Assembly: GCA_026707735.1 (NCBI GenBank)
Contig: JAPOWH010000007.1
Span: 186,001-250,000, forward strand
From: Gammaproteobacteria bacterium
GTDB lineage: Bacteria; Pseudomonadota; Gammaproteobacteria; Pseudomonadales; Azotimanducaceae
DNA: 64,000 bases
Direction of reading: 5' to 3'
This document shows positions 27,326 through 35,691 of the stretch, one piece after another. Both the position numbers and the translations under genes were made by a program. Within the stretch, counting starts at the first letter, position 1. Each line of letters begins with the position of its first letter. The notes beneath the pieces are model-generated. The model made no database searches. It had not been told where the DNA came from and worked only from the letters and a program-made list of their open reading frames with translations.

Positions 27326-28120
27326 TTGAGCACCCCTCCAATCCTTACTCATTCAGAGAGAGAGAAAATGCGCGTTGCCGGCAGACTCGCCGCCAGCGTG
27401 CTCGAAATGATTGGGGAACACGTGGAACCTGGGATTTCCACCGGCGAGCTCGACCGCCGATGCCACGATTACATCGTGGACGAGTTGGATTGCATTCCTG
27501 CGCCCCTCAACTACTCGAACGCACCGAACCAGCCTCCATTTCCCAAGTCCATATGCACTTCAGTCAATCATGTGGTGTGCCACGGGATACCAACGGAATC
27601 CAAGCTATTGAAGCGAGGAGACATCCTCAATATTGACATCACAGTCATCAAGGACGGGTTTCATGGCGATACCAGCAAGATGTTCTACGTGGGAAATCCA
27701 TCAACCGCGGCGCGTCGATTGGTCGAAACGACTCAAGAATGCCTCTATCGGGGCATAGATGCGGTAATGCCAGGGGCCACTCTGGGAGACATTGGACATG
27801 CCATACAAACGTATGCCGAGTCGTGCCGTTTCTCCGTTGTACGGGAGTTCTGCGGACACGGCATTGGACGAGTGTTTCACGATGCTCCGCAAGTACTCCA
27901 CTATGGCGAGCCGGGAACCGGCATGGCGCTCCAAGAAGGCATGGCATTCACCGTGGAACCCATGATCAATGCGGGCAGGCGATTTGTGCGACTGCTGCCC
28001 GATCATTGGACGGTGACCACACGCGACCGCAAGCTGTCGGCCCAGTGGGAACATACGATCCTCGTAACCGAATCGGGTCGCGAGATTCTTACGCTGCGAC
28101 ATGAAGAATCTCACCGGTGA
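27326..28120 (+). CDS. map: Methionine aminopeptidase, type I
   Basis: Removes the initiator methionine from nascent proteins. 264 residues, pita-bread fold. Metal ligands are visible: Asp in NIDITV, Asp in GDTSKMF, His in CGHGIG, Glu in VEPM and Glu in QWEHT. The start is TTG; the conserved segment ILTHSEREKMRVAGRLAA begins at residue 6, so starting at the later internal Met would truncate the domain. Divergent from rpsB, as in E. coli, and overlaps glnD by 20 bases. Confidence 0.96.
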   Translation: MSTPPILTHSEREKMRVAGRLAASVLEMIGEHVEPGISTGELDRRCHDYIVDELDCIPAPLNYSNAPNQPPFPKSICTSVNHVVCHGIPTESKLLKRGDILNIDITVIKDGFHGDTSKMFYVGNPSTAARRLVETTQECLYRGIDAVMPGATLGDIGHAIQTYAESCRFSVVREFCGHGIGRVFHDAPQVLHYGEPGTGMALQEGMAFTVEPMINAGRRFVRLLPDHWTVTTRDRKLSAQWEHTILVTESGREILTLRHEESHR

Positions 28121-30734
28121 CAAAGCCGTACAGCAGCTAGCTGCGTTCAAATCCAGAATCGAACACGCCGACGAAGCGCTTGCACGGCGTTTTTGGAACG
28201 GAGAGGATGCCGACCAGCTCATTCGCAAGCGGGCTAGCTTCATCGATGGATTTCTAACCGAACTTTGGGAAGGTTGGTTCGAAACCGAGGACCAAACTGC
28301 GCTTTTCGCTATTGGCGGCTACGGCAGAGGGAAGCTGCATCCCAAATCGGACATCGATTTGCTCGTGCTGATACACCGCAGAATGAGACAGAATCCTAGA
28401 GTAGAGCAGTTCGTTCGCTTGTTGTGGGATCTGAAACTCGACATTGGGCACAGTGTACGAACAGTCGACGATTGCAAGAAAGTAGCAAAGGATGACCTAT
28501 CCGTTGTGACAGCATTGATGGAACGAAGGCTTCTAACCGGTTCGAGCAGGCTGGCGCAGGAACTCGATCACGCATTGAACAACGAAAGGCTGTGGCCGAG
28601 CAAAGTCTATGCCAAAGCAAAGCAAGAAGAACAAACTCAACGGCACGCAACTTGGGGAGACGTCGAGTACGGCCTCGAACCCGACGTAAAGAACTCCCCG
28701 GGGGGATTGCGAGACCTTCAAACTATTGGTTGGATAACAAAGAGACACTATCGCACCGATTCTTTCGACGAACTCTGCGACAAGGGCATTCTGACCGACC
28801 AGGAACGTAACACTGCGAAGGCGGGACGGTCATTTCTCTGGCGCGTACGGTTTGCACTTCATCTGCTGGCGGGCCGTAGGCACGACCATCTCTCCTTTCA
28901 TTACCAACGCCAAATTGCCGAGCGGTTCGGCTACGAAGACTCGAATGGTCTTCTCGCCGTCGAACACTTCATGCGTGACTACTACCGCCACGTTCTCGAA
29001 CTGCGCGAAGTAAACGACATACTGCTCCAACACTTCAATGAAGCAATCCTCCATGGCGGACGTACATCAATTAGGAGGATCAACGAGCGCTTTCAACTGT
29101 GTAATGGCTACATCGAGACCACGCACGACGACGTATTCTCTCAATCGCCTGAAGCTTTCATGGAAATCTTCGTTGTCCTGGCCAACCATCGTGAGATTGA
29201 GGGTGTGAGGGCATCGACAATTCGCTTGATGCGAGCAAATCTTCACCTGATCAACGAGAGCTTTAGGAAGGATCCAAGGGTCAGCAGGTTATTTCTCGAG
29301 CTTCTCCGTTCCCCCTATACCGTGGCGAGCCACCTGACGAGAATGAGGAGATACGGGATCCTTGGGAAGTACATTCCTGCATTCGGCCAGGTCATAGGGC
29401 AAATGCAGCATGACTTATTCCACATCTACACTGTGGACGCCCACACGATCATGACCATCCGACACATGCGTCGCTTTTTCATGCCGCTCTATCGAAAAGA
29501 CTTTCCCTTTGTTATGGAAGCCATACAGCACATAGCGAAGGTCGAGTTGCTCTTTTTGGCAGGAATGTTCCACGACATTGGCAAGGGTCGCGGCGGTGAC
29601 CATTCGAAAATCGGAGCTGAGCAAGCCAAGGCATTCTGTCGATCGTTGGAACTAAAGGATGAAGATGTCGAATTGGTGGTTTGGCTGGTGCGTCATCACC
29701 TTGCTCTCTCCACGACGGCTCAGCGAGAAGACATTGACGACCCCGACGTCGTAGTCAAGTTCGCCGAACTTACGGAAACGGAGCAACGCCTCAGCTATCT
29801 CGTAGCACTGACTGTGGCGGACATCAACGCTACGAACCCCAATCTGTGGAACGGCTGGCGGGCATCGCTCATCGGCAAACTCTACCGAGCAACCCGGGAT
29901 TGCCTAAGGGCTCGAGAAGCCGGCCGCAACACCCCGCTGCGTCAGTCCGAAGATGTTGAGAAACGCGCACTAGAAGAGCTTGGACGGCGAGGCATGGATT
30001 CCGGGACTGCAAAGAGGATCTGGGAGGACTCGAACGACGCCTTGATTATTCCGCGAAGTCTCGATCGAACCATCGAAATCACATGGGCCATTCACAATCA
30101 CCAATACGATGATGGCGCACTTGTGCTCGCACGCGACATAACCGGCCCCGCGGAGGGGGAAGAGGCCACGGAAATCTTCGTAAGCGCGCCAAATCGACCT
30201 CTGCTCTTCGCAGTTTGTGTCTCTTTGCTAGACCAAATGCATCTACAAGTCCTGAATGCTCGAATTGAGACGGGAACATCACAGATGTGTTACGACTCAT
30301 TCATAGTCCTGGACCTAGAGGGCAAACACTTGACCAGCGATACGCACAAACGTAGCGTCTGCAAGAGACTGCGTAGCAGCCTTCAAGAACCAACCAACTA
30401 CAGAAAGATGCAACAACGCCGCATCCGCAGGCAACTTACTCAATTCGCTAGACCAGCCACAGTGACCCTCACTGAACCAAATCGCGAGGGAAAGGCCAAA
30501 CTGGAACTGGTTGCTTCGGACAGACCAGGTCTTCTGGCATTGGTGGGGGAGATATTCGTTGAGCTGGGGATCGATGTGCACGAAGCTCGCATAGCGACTC
30601 TTGGAGAGCGAGTCGAGGACGTGTTTGTTATCTCCGCAAGCCACGGCAAGGCTAGTCTAGAGCCCTACCGGATGCAAACCATCGTTGACACGTTAACCAA
30701 ACGAATTGACGCCGCCATAGAGGAGGTTGCTTAG
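28101..30734 (+). CDS. glnD: [Protein PII] uridylyltransferase / uridylyl-removing enzyme
   Basis: Nitrogen sensor that uridylylates PII when glutamine is low and de-uridylylates it when glutamine is high. 877 residues (E. coli 890). Nucleotidyltransferase motif GGYGRGKLHPKSDIDLLVL near residue 75; central HD hydrolase domain with FHDIGKG and VRHHLAL; two C-terminal ACT domains (about 700-780 and 800-877, the latter with ASDRPGLLALVGEIF) for glutamine sensing. Both catalytic centres look intact. Starts 20 bases before the map stop. Confidence 0.97.
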   Translation: MKNLTGDKAVQQLAAFKSRIEHADEALARRFWNGEDADQLIRKRASFIDGFLTELWEGWFETEDQTALFAIGGYGRGKLHPKSDIDLLVLIHRRMRQNPRVEQFVRLLWDLKLDIGHSVRTVDDCKKVAKDDLSVVTALMERRLLTGSSRLAQELDHALNNERLWPSKVYAKAKQEEQTQRHATWGDVEYGLEPDVKNSPGGLRDLQTIGWITKRHYRTDSFDELCDKGILTDQERNTAKAGRSFLWRVRFALHLLAGRRHDHLSFHYQRQIAERFGYEDSNGLLAVEHFMRDYYRHVLELREVNDILLQHFNEAILHGGRTSIRRINERFQLCNGYIETTHDDVFSQSPEAFMEIFVVLANHREIEGVRASTIRLMRANLHLINESFRKDPRVSRLFLELLRSPYTVASHLTRMRRYGILGKYIPAFGQVIGQMQHDLFHIYTVDAHTIMTIRHMRRFFMPLYRKDFPFVMEAIQHIAKVELLFLAGMFHDIGKGRGGDHSKIGAEQAKAFCRSLELKDEDVELVVWLVRHHLALSTTAQREDIDDPDVVVKFAELTETEQRLSYLVALTVADINATNPNLWNGWRASLIGKLYRATRDCLRAREAGRNTPLRQSEDVEKRALEELGRRGMDSGTAKRIWEDSNDALIIPRSLDRTIEITWAIHNHQYDDGALVLARDITGPAEGEEATEIFVSAPNRPLLFAVCVSLLDQMHLQVLNARIETGTSQMCYDSFIVLDLEGKHLTSDTHKRSVCKRLRSSLQEPTNYRKMQQRRIRRQLTQFARPATVTLTEPNREGKAKLELVASDRPGLLALVGEIFVELGIDVHEARIATLGERVEDVFVISASHGKASLEPYRMQTIVDTLTKRIDAAIEEVA

Positions 30735-30889
30735 TTTGTCTGGAACCAAAACGTAAGGGATCAGCGTGCCTATTCGTGTGAACGACTCAGTCAAGTGACT
30801 AAGCTCTTGCAAAAGACTTTGGGAGCTTTCCACATTGAGAGCCAGAATGCATTCCCCTGCCCACGCAACGCCCGCACAGATCTGAATTC

Positions 30890-32026
30890 ATGAGCGACAA
30901 GCCTTTGGAGCTAGCCATGGATCTAATTCGTCGGGAATCTGTGACCCCCGCAGACGCAGGGTGTCAAGAGGTCATTGCCGATAGACTGGAACAAGCGGGG
31001 TTTTCCGTTGAAAAAATGCCAATGGGAGGAGTGTCCAACATTTGGTGCAAACGCGGCGCGGATTCGCCCACATTGACATTCGCCGGGCATACGGATGTGG
31101 TTCCCGTAGGCAATTTGGACCGTTGGACCACGCCTCCATTTGAACCAACGATTAGAGACGGCTGGCTTTACGGACGCGGTGCTGCGGACATGAAATCAAG
31201 CGTAGCAGCCATGGTGGTTGCAGCAGAGAGATTCGTGGCAGAGCATAGCAATCACCGAGGATCGATTGCGTTCCTGCTAACCAGCGACGAGGAGGGGCCT
31301 GCTCAGCACGGCACGCAGCATGTAATGCGACAGCTTCAAGAGCGGGATGAATTGTTCGATTGGTGCATTGTCGGAGAACCCTCATCGCTGCAAACACTCG
31401 GCGACACCATTCGAGTGGGCAGGCGTGGGTCGCTTAGCGGCGAACTGACGATCGAAGGCGCGATCGGACATGTCGCCTACCCAGAACTAACCCCAAATGT
31501 TGTACACAGCGCACTTTCAATACTAGACAAGCTGGCGTCGCGCCAATGGGACGAAGGCAACGAAGCGTTTCCTCCAACAACTTTTCAGATTTCTAACGTG
31601 AATGCTGGTACGGGTGCAGCAAACGTCATTCCCGGTGAAATCAATGTGTTATTCAATTTTCGATTCAATACAGAACAATCTCCGGACTTGCTCAAGAAGA
31701 CTGTGTCAGACGAACTCGCAACTATTGGCAAGGAGTTCCGATTTGACATTGATTGGCACGTTTCGGGCTTGCCATTTCTCTCGCATCGTGGCGAGTTCAT
31801 GAAAACCGTATTCGACGAGGTTCACCGAGTCACCAATGCCCACCCCGTTCCCTCGACGTCAGGCGGAACATCCGACGCGCGCTTCATAGTTCCCAATGGG
31901 ATCGAAACGGTAGAGCTTGGTCCGGTGAACGCAACCATCCACAAATACAACGAGCGCGTAAGTATTGGCGAACTCGATACGCTTGCAACCGTATTCGAGC
32001 GCATTTTGGAGCGTTTGCTAGCGTGA
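30890..32026 (+). CDS. dapE: Succinyl-diaminopimelate desuccinylase
   Basis: Zn-dependent M20 hydrolase of lysine/meso-DAP synthesis. FAGHTDVVPVGNLDRW, the metal-bridging YGRGAADMKSS, the SDEEGPA Glu pair, and the C-terminal STSGGTSDARF and ELGPVNATIHKYNE match DapE rather than ArgE. 378 residues. 155 bases after glnD with no other gene between; its TGA overlaps the gspN GTG. Confidence 0.94.
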   Translation: MSDKPLELAMDLIRRESVTPADAGCQEVIADRLEQAGFSVEKMPMGGVSNIWCKRGADSPTLTFAGHTDVVPVGNLDRWTTPPFEPTIRDGWLYGRGAADMKSSVAAMVVAAERFVAEHSNHRGSIAFLLTSDEEGPAQHGTQHVMRQLQERDELFDWCIVGEPSSLQTLGDTIRVGRRGSLSGELTIEGAIGHVAYPELTPNVVHSALSILDKLASRQWDEGNEAFPPTTFQISNVNAGTGAANVIPGEINVLFNFRFNTEQSPDLLKKTVSDELATIGKEFRFDIDWHVSGLPFLSHRGEFMKTVFDEVHRVTNAHPVPSTSGGTSDARFIVPNGIETVELGPVNATIHKYNERVSIGELDTLATVFERILERLLA

Positions 32027-32754
32027 AACGGGTCTATCTGATTCTCGTGCCGCTGTTTGTCATCGTGTTGATCGTCATTCTTATTCCAGCGCAGGTATTT
32101 GCTGTGTTCCTCGACGACTATCGAGTCCACCTGCTCGGGGCAAGGGGAACGATTTGGAATGGTTCGGCCGAGTTAATTGCGCCTACCACGAACCTCGGAC
32201 GGTTGGAGTGGAAAATTGCGCCTGCGGCGTTGTTTCGCGGCAGTCTGAAGTACGACATCGCGATGAGAAGTTCGAAGCTTCAGGTTGCCGGAATTCTCGA
32301 AAAAAGTCTTTCTGAATCGTCATTTATCGCTCAGGCAACGATTGAACCATCAGTCGTGAACTCAGTCCTATTACACTATGACATAAAAGTCAGCGGCAAC
32401 TTCGCACTCAAGAGTGTCGAACTGCGATTAAACGGCTCCAACACGGTTGAATCCCTCTCCGGATCGGTGCATTGGGATGGCGGCACGAGTCGCTACTTGG
32501 TAGGCGAGGAGACGAGAACTGTTACCTTGCCTCCTATTGTTGCCGAATTGAGCGCACACGAGGGAGATGCAATGCTACTTGCTTTCGACGAAGCCTCCGA
32601 CACGAAGCTTATGAGCGTTCGATTTGAGCCGGACTCTGGATGGATCCATGTTGCAATTACAAGGCAGATGCTGGATCTCGTCCAGATGCCCTGGGATTCG
32701 GTATCCGCATCCGATTCTGAAGTTCTTAAAGTTTCCCGACAATTGATTCGCTAA
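32023..32754 (+). CDS. gspN: Type II secretion system protein N
   Basis: 243 residues: one N-terminal membrane helix (VYLILVPLFVIVLIVILI) followed by a periplasmic beta-rich domain typical of T2SS protein N, with GARGTIWNGSAELI and LGRLEWKIAPAALFRG near the start and SGSVHWDGG later. GspN is an accessory inner-membrane component. The GTG start overlaps the dapE stop (GTGA) and excludes the long upstream reading frame that merely shadows dapE. Followed by gspC after 37 bases. Confidence 0.8.
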   Translation: MKRVYLILVPLFVIVLIVILIPAQVFAVFLDDYRVHLLGARGTIWNGSAELIAPTTNLGRLEWKIAPAALFRGSLKYDIAMRSSKLQVAGILEKSLSESSFIAQATIEPSVVNSVLLHYDIKVSGNFALKSVELRLNGSNTVESLSGSVHWDGGTSRYLVGEETRTVTLPPIVAELSAHEGDAMLLAFDEASDTKLMSVRFEPDSGWIHVAITRQMLDLVQMPWDSVSASDSEVLKVSRQLIR

Positions 32755-32791
32755 ACACCATGTGTAGACACTCACCCAAACGGCAAGTCGT

Positions 32792-33736
32792 ATGCAATTG
32801 AACTCGACACTCAACGCCCTTGCAATACCTGTCCGATTGTTAATCATCGTCGGCGTCCTGACGCTGCTTGTATTCAGCTTCTACGACATTTTCTCTCCAA
32901 ACACTCCAACGAACACTGAAGACCCGCAGACGCTTGCTCCAAAGGACATGGTCAGCGCTCAAGACATCACTAGAGCCAAGCTCTTCGGTTCCGCCGACGA
33001 ACCGCCCTCTTTCGACATCGAGCAAATAGCCGAAACGACATTGAATCTGACTCTGATTGGCATCGTTTACGACGAAGACGATCCAGACAATTCCTGGGCG
33101 CGCATCGCTCAAGGAACCCAACGCTCGAAGCGATATGAGACTGGAGACCGCATCGCGGGTGTTGCCAACTTGGAGGAGATACGGCGGGACAGGGTGATTC
33201 TGATGCGAACCGGGCAACGTGAGCTTCTAGCGTTTGCTAAGTCGAACGAGATTTTCGAACTCGTAGAGGGAACGATGCCGCCGCCCACACGTGAAGCTCC
33301 TCCGGGCTACATAGAACAACGCGATCTAGACGAAAACGATGCCTTGGAATACAACCCCTCGGACTTGGATGGAGGTCTAGAGCCAAACAATTCAATGGAA
33401 CTCGACCAGGGGAGTGCCTCTATCGGAGAACAAGCTGACAAGTCGTACGAGGCAATCAAGGACGCATTGGAAACCGACCCTGACGGTGTCCTTGAGGAGA
33501 TGGGAATTGCACAAGTGTCAGATTCTGGCGCAGAGGGCTATCGAATTAATGCAGATCTGGCGACCACCTTTGGACTGCGCAAGGGAGACATCGTGAAATC
33601 CATTAATGGGAAGGAAGTGGGCGACATCGAGGAGGACTTGGCCGCGTTTATCAAGAACATGGACAGTCCGTCCGCAAATCTCAGCGTCCAGCGCGGAGAT
33701 GAAACATTCAAACTTGAGATCCAATTAGACCAATGA
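32792..33736 (+). CDS. gspC: Type II secretion system protein C
   Basis: 314 residues: a short cytoplasmic N-terminus, one membrane helix (about 13-33), a periplasmic homology region (LNLTLIGIVYDED...WARIAQG...YETGDRI, about 88-140) that in known systems contacts the GspD N0 domain, an acidic Pro/Asn/Asp-rich linker, and a C-terminal PDZ domain (INADLATTFGLRKGDIVKSING, about 235-314). It links the inner-membrane platform to the secretin. Stop overlaps the gspD ATG (ATGA). Confidence 0.88.
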   Translation: MQLNSTLNALAIPVRLLIIVGVLTLLVFSFYDIFSPNTPTNTEDPQTLAPKDMVSAQDITRAKLFGSADEPPSFDIEQIAETTLNLTLIGIVYDEDDPDNSWARIAQGTQRSKRYETGDRIAGVANLEEIRRDRVILMRTGQRELLAFAKSNEIFELVEGTMPPPTREAPPGYIEQRDLDENDALEYNPSDLDGGLEPNNSMELDQGSASIGEQADKSYEAIKDALETDPDGVLEEMGIAQVSDSGAEGYRINADLATTFGLRKGDIVKSINGKEVGDIEEDLAAFIKNMDSPSANLSVQRGDETFKLEIQLDQ

Positions 33737-35691
33737 AGAAAGCAACCAAGAACGTAATGACCGCTTTGGTGGCGGTTTCCATGCTTGTCGGCTACTCTGC
33801 AAATGGACAGGAATGGACGATCAACTACCCGGACATTGAGCTTGCCGACTTCATTGATGAAGTCGCAAACATCACTCAGCGATCATTTGTAGTTGACAGC
33901 CGCGTGCGTGGAACAGCCACGATCATCTCGGACCAGCAACTCGATGCCAAGGGTGTATACACCCTGCTGGAGTCAGTTCTCCGAGTGCACGGCTACACCA
34001 TTGTCGACGACGGCAAGATCGCGCGAGTGATTCCCAACGCAGGAGCGAAGAACTGGTACTACGAAGAAGGCGACGGCACATTCGAGACTGGAGACAAATT
34101 TATCGCTAGAGTCGTTGGACTCGACCACATCACCTCAGCCGAGGCATCCCGCGTGCTACGCCAGTTGGTTTCTCAATATGGCCACTTGGCCCCTGTGACC
34201 GACCCCAACGCATTAGTCATCAGCGACCATTCGGGCAACGTAGAGAGGATATTGAAGCTCTTGGAGGAACTCGACCAAGTGGAGCCTATCGCAACAATAG
34301 TCCTGCCCATGAAGGAGGCGTGGGTGCGCGAGGTCGCCAACATGCTTGAGGAACTGCTACCTGAAATGATGCGTTCGGAAGCGAGTGCAACGCCGGTAGG
34401 ACTCCTTGCTTTTGCAAATGAAAACAACAACACTCTCTTTCTCCGAGGCACTCCAGCGGAATTGGCCATTGCCTCGGAGATCGTAGAGCAACTCGATCAG
34501 CCCTACAGCGTCTTCTCGACCACCGAAGTCTTCTACCTGCAACACTCTGAAGCGGTGGCTGTCGCCGAAGTTCTCACAGGATTGCTCAATCTCGAGGGTG
34601 CGCCGGCGGCAGGAGCTCCGACCACGAGCGACTCCCCGACGACGATATCAGTTCAAGCCGACGAGTCAAACAATGCAATTTTGGCGCGCGGCACCCCTTC
34701 ACTGCTGTCGGATATTTCATCGATCATCAACCAATTGGACAGGCCTAAGCTGCAAGTGCTCATCGAGTCCGCAATCGTGGAAGTCTCTGTGAGTGACATA
34801 GGTGCTTCAGGTGTTGAACTGGGCGGAACCGATGAAAGTGGCGAACGTACACCACTGGCAACCACGTCAATCAACGGAATACTAGCTGGGCTGCTGGGTA
34901 CCCTAACCAATGCGCAAGAGGCAAACGGGATTTCAAGCCCGGGCACGGCTGCACTAAGTCAGCTGACTTCGCCGACACTTGCCGTCGCCAAGCTTGACCC
35001 GAATGGAATTTCGTTCGGCGCAATCATCAATGCGCTTATGACCACAACGAAAGCGGACCTGCTTTCAACTCCCTATGTGTACGCGATCGACAATGTTGAA
35101 TCCTCCATATTTGAAGGGCAGCAAGTTCCGTTCCGTACGGGAACTTTCGGGGTGGAGCGCGAACAGGGTCAGACCCCATTGAGCACTATCGAGAGACAAG
35201 ATGTGGGCGTCCAGTTGACTGTCACGCCAAACATTCGCGAAGACCTTAGCGTAAGAATGGCGATCATCATCGAGGTTGACGCCGTGATTGCTCCAACACT
35301 CGGCATTGGCGAAGGCGGATTCAGCGATGTAGTTACCAGCAGACGAGAAGTTTCGACAACCGTCGTCGCCAATAATCGACAAACCATCGTGCTTGGAGGG
35401 CTCATTCGCGACGACGTCAATCAGACCGTTCGGCGCGTCCCGGTTCTTGGCAGTGTTCCACTATTGGGGCGACTGTTCCGCTCCAATTCAAGCACAGAAA
35501 CGAAGAGTCATCTCCTGTTATTCTTACGACCGACGGTTATCGACGCAAATTCTGACCCTGATGGAGCCAACAAGACACTTGCCGAAATCGCCAACAAGAG
35601 GCTTGGCGGCATTTGGCAGCTCAAGTTTTCAGGCCAGAGGGGAGATTTAGAGCTCCCCACTCCTGAAGAAGTACTGGAAGGTGGCTTTTGA
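33733..35691 (+). CDS. gspD: Type II secretion system secretin
   Basis: Outer-membrane secretin, 652 residues. Signal peptide ending near YSANGQ; N0 domain (NYPDIELADFIDEVANIT), N1-N3 repeats (ADFxxx...ILKLLEELDQ-type segments to about 340) and the secretin domain with LLSTPYVYAIDN, VGVQLTVTPNI and VLGGLIRDD...VPVLGSVPLLGRLF. A short hydrophilic tail follows; no clear pilotin-binding S-domain recognised. Translationally coupled to gspC. None of the remaining gsp genes (E-M) lies in the window. Confidence 0.95.
   Translation: MKKATKNVMTALVAVSMLVGYSANGQEWTINYPDIELADFIDEVANITQRSFVVDSRVRGTATIISDQQLDAKGVYTLLESVLRVHGYTIVDDGKIARVIPNAGAKNWYYEEGDGTFETGDKFIARVVGLDHITSAEASRVLRQLVSQYGHLAPVTDPNALVISDHSGNVERILKLLEELDQVEPIATIVLPMKEAWVREVANMLEELLPEMMRSEASATPVGLLAFANENNNTLFLRGTPAELAIASEIVEQLDQPYSVFSTTEVFYLQHSEAVAVAEVLTGLLNLEGAPAAGAPTTSDSPTTISVQADESNNAILARGTPSLLSDISSIINQLDRPKLQVLIESAIVEVSVSDIGASGVELGGTDESGERTPLATTSINGILAGLLGTLTNAQEANGISSPGTAALSQLTSPTLAVAKLDPNGISFGAIINALMTTTKADLLSTPYVYAIDNVESSIFEGQQVPFRTGTFGVEREQGQTPLSTIERQDVGVQLTVTPNIREDLSVRMAIIIEVDAVIAPTLGIGEGGFSDVVTSRREVSTTVVANNRQTIVLGGLIRDDVNQTVRRVPVLGSVPLLGRLFRSNSSTETKSHLLLFLRPTVIDANSDPDGANKTLAEIANKRLGGIWQLKFSGQRGDLELPTPEEVLEGGF

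Noticed and set aside
31753..32022. N-terminal extension of gspN
   Set aside because: These 90 codons are an alternate-frame reading of the dapE C-terminus; gspN begins at the GTGA overlap.
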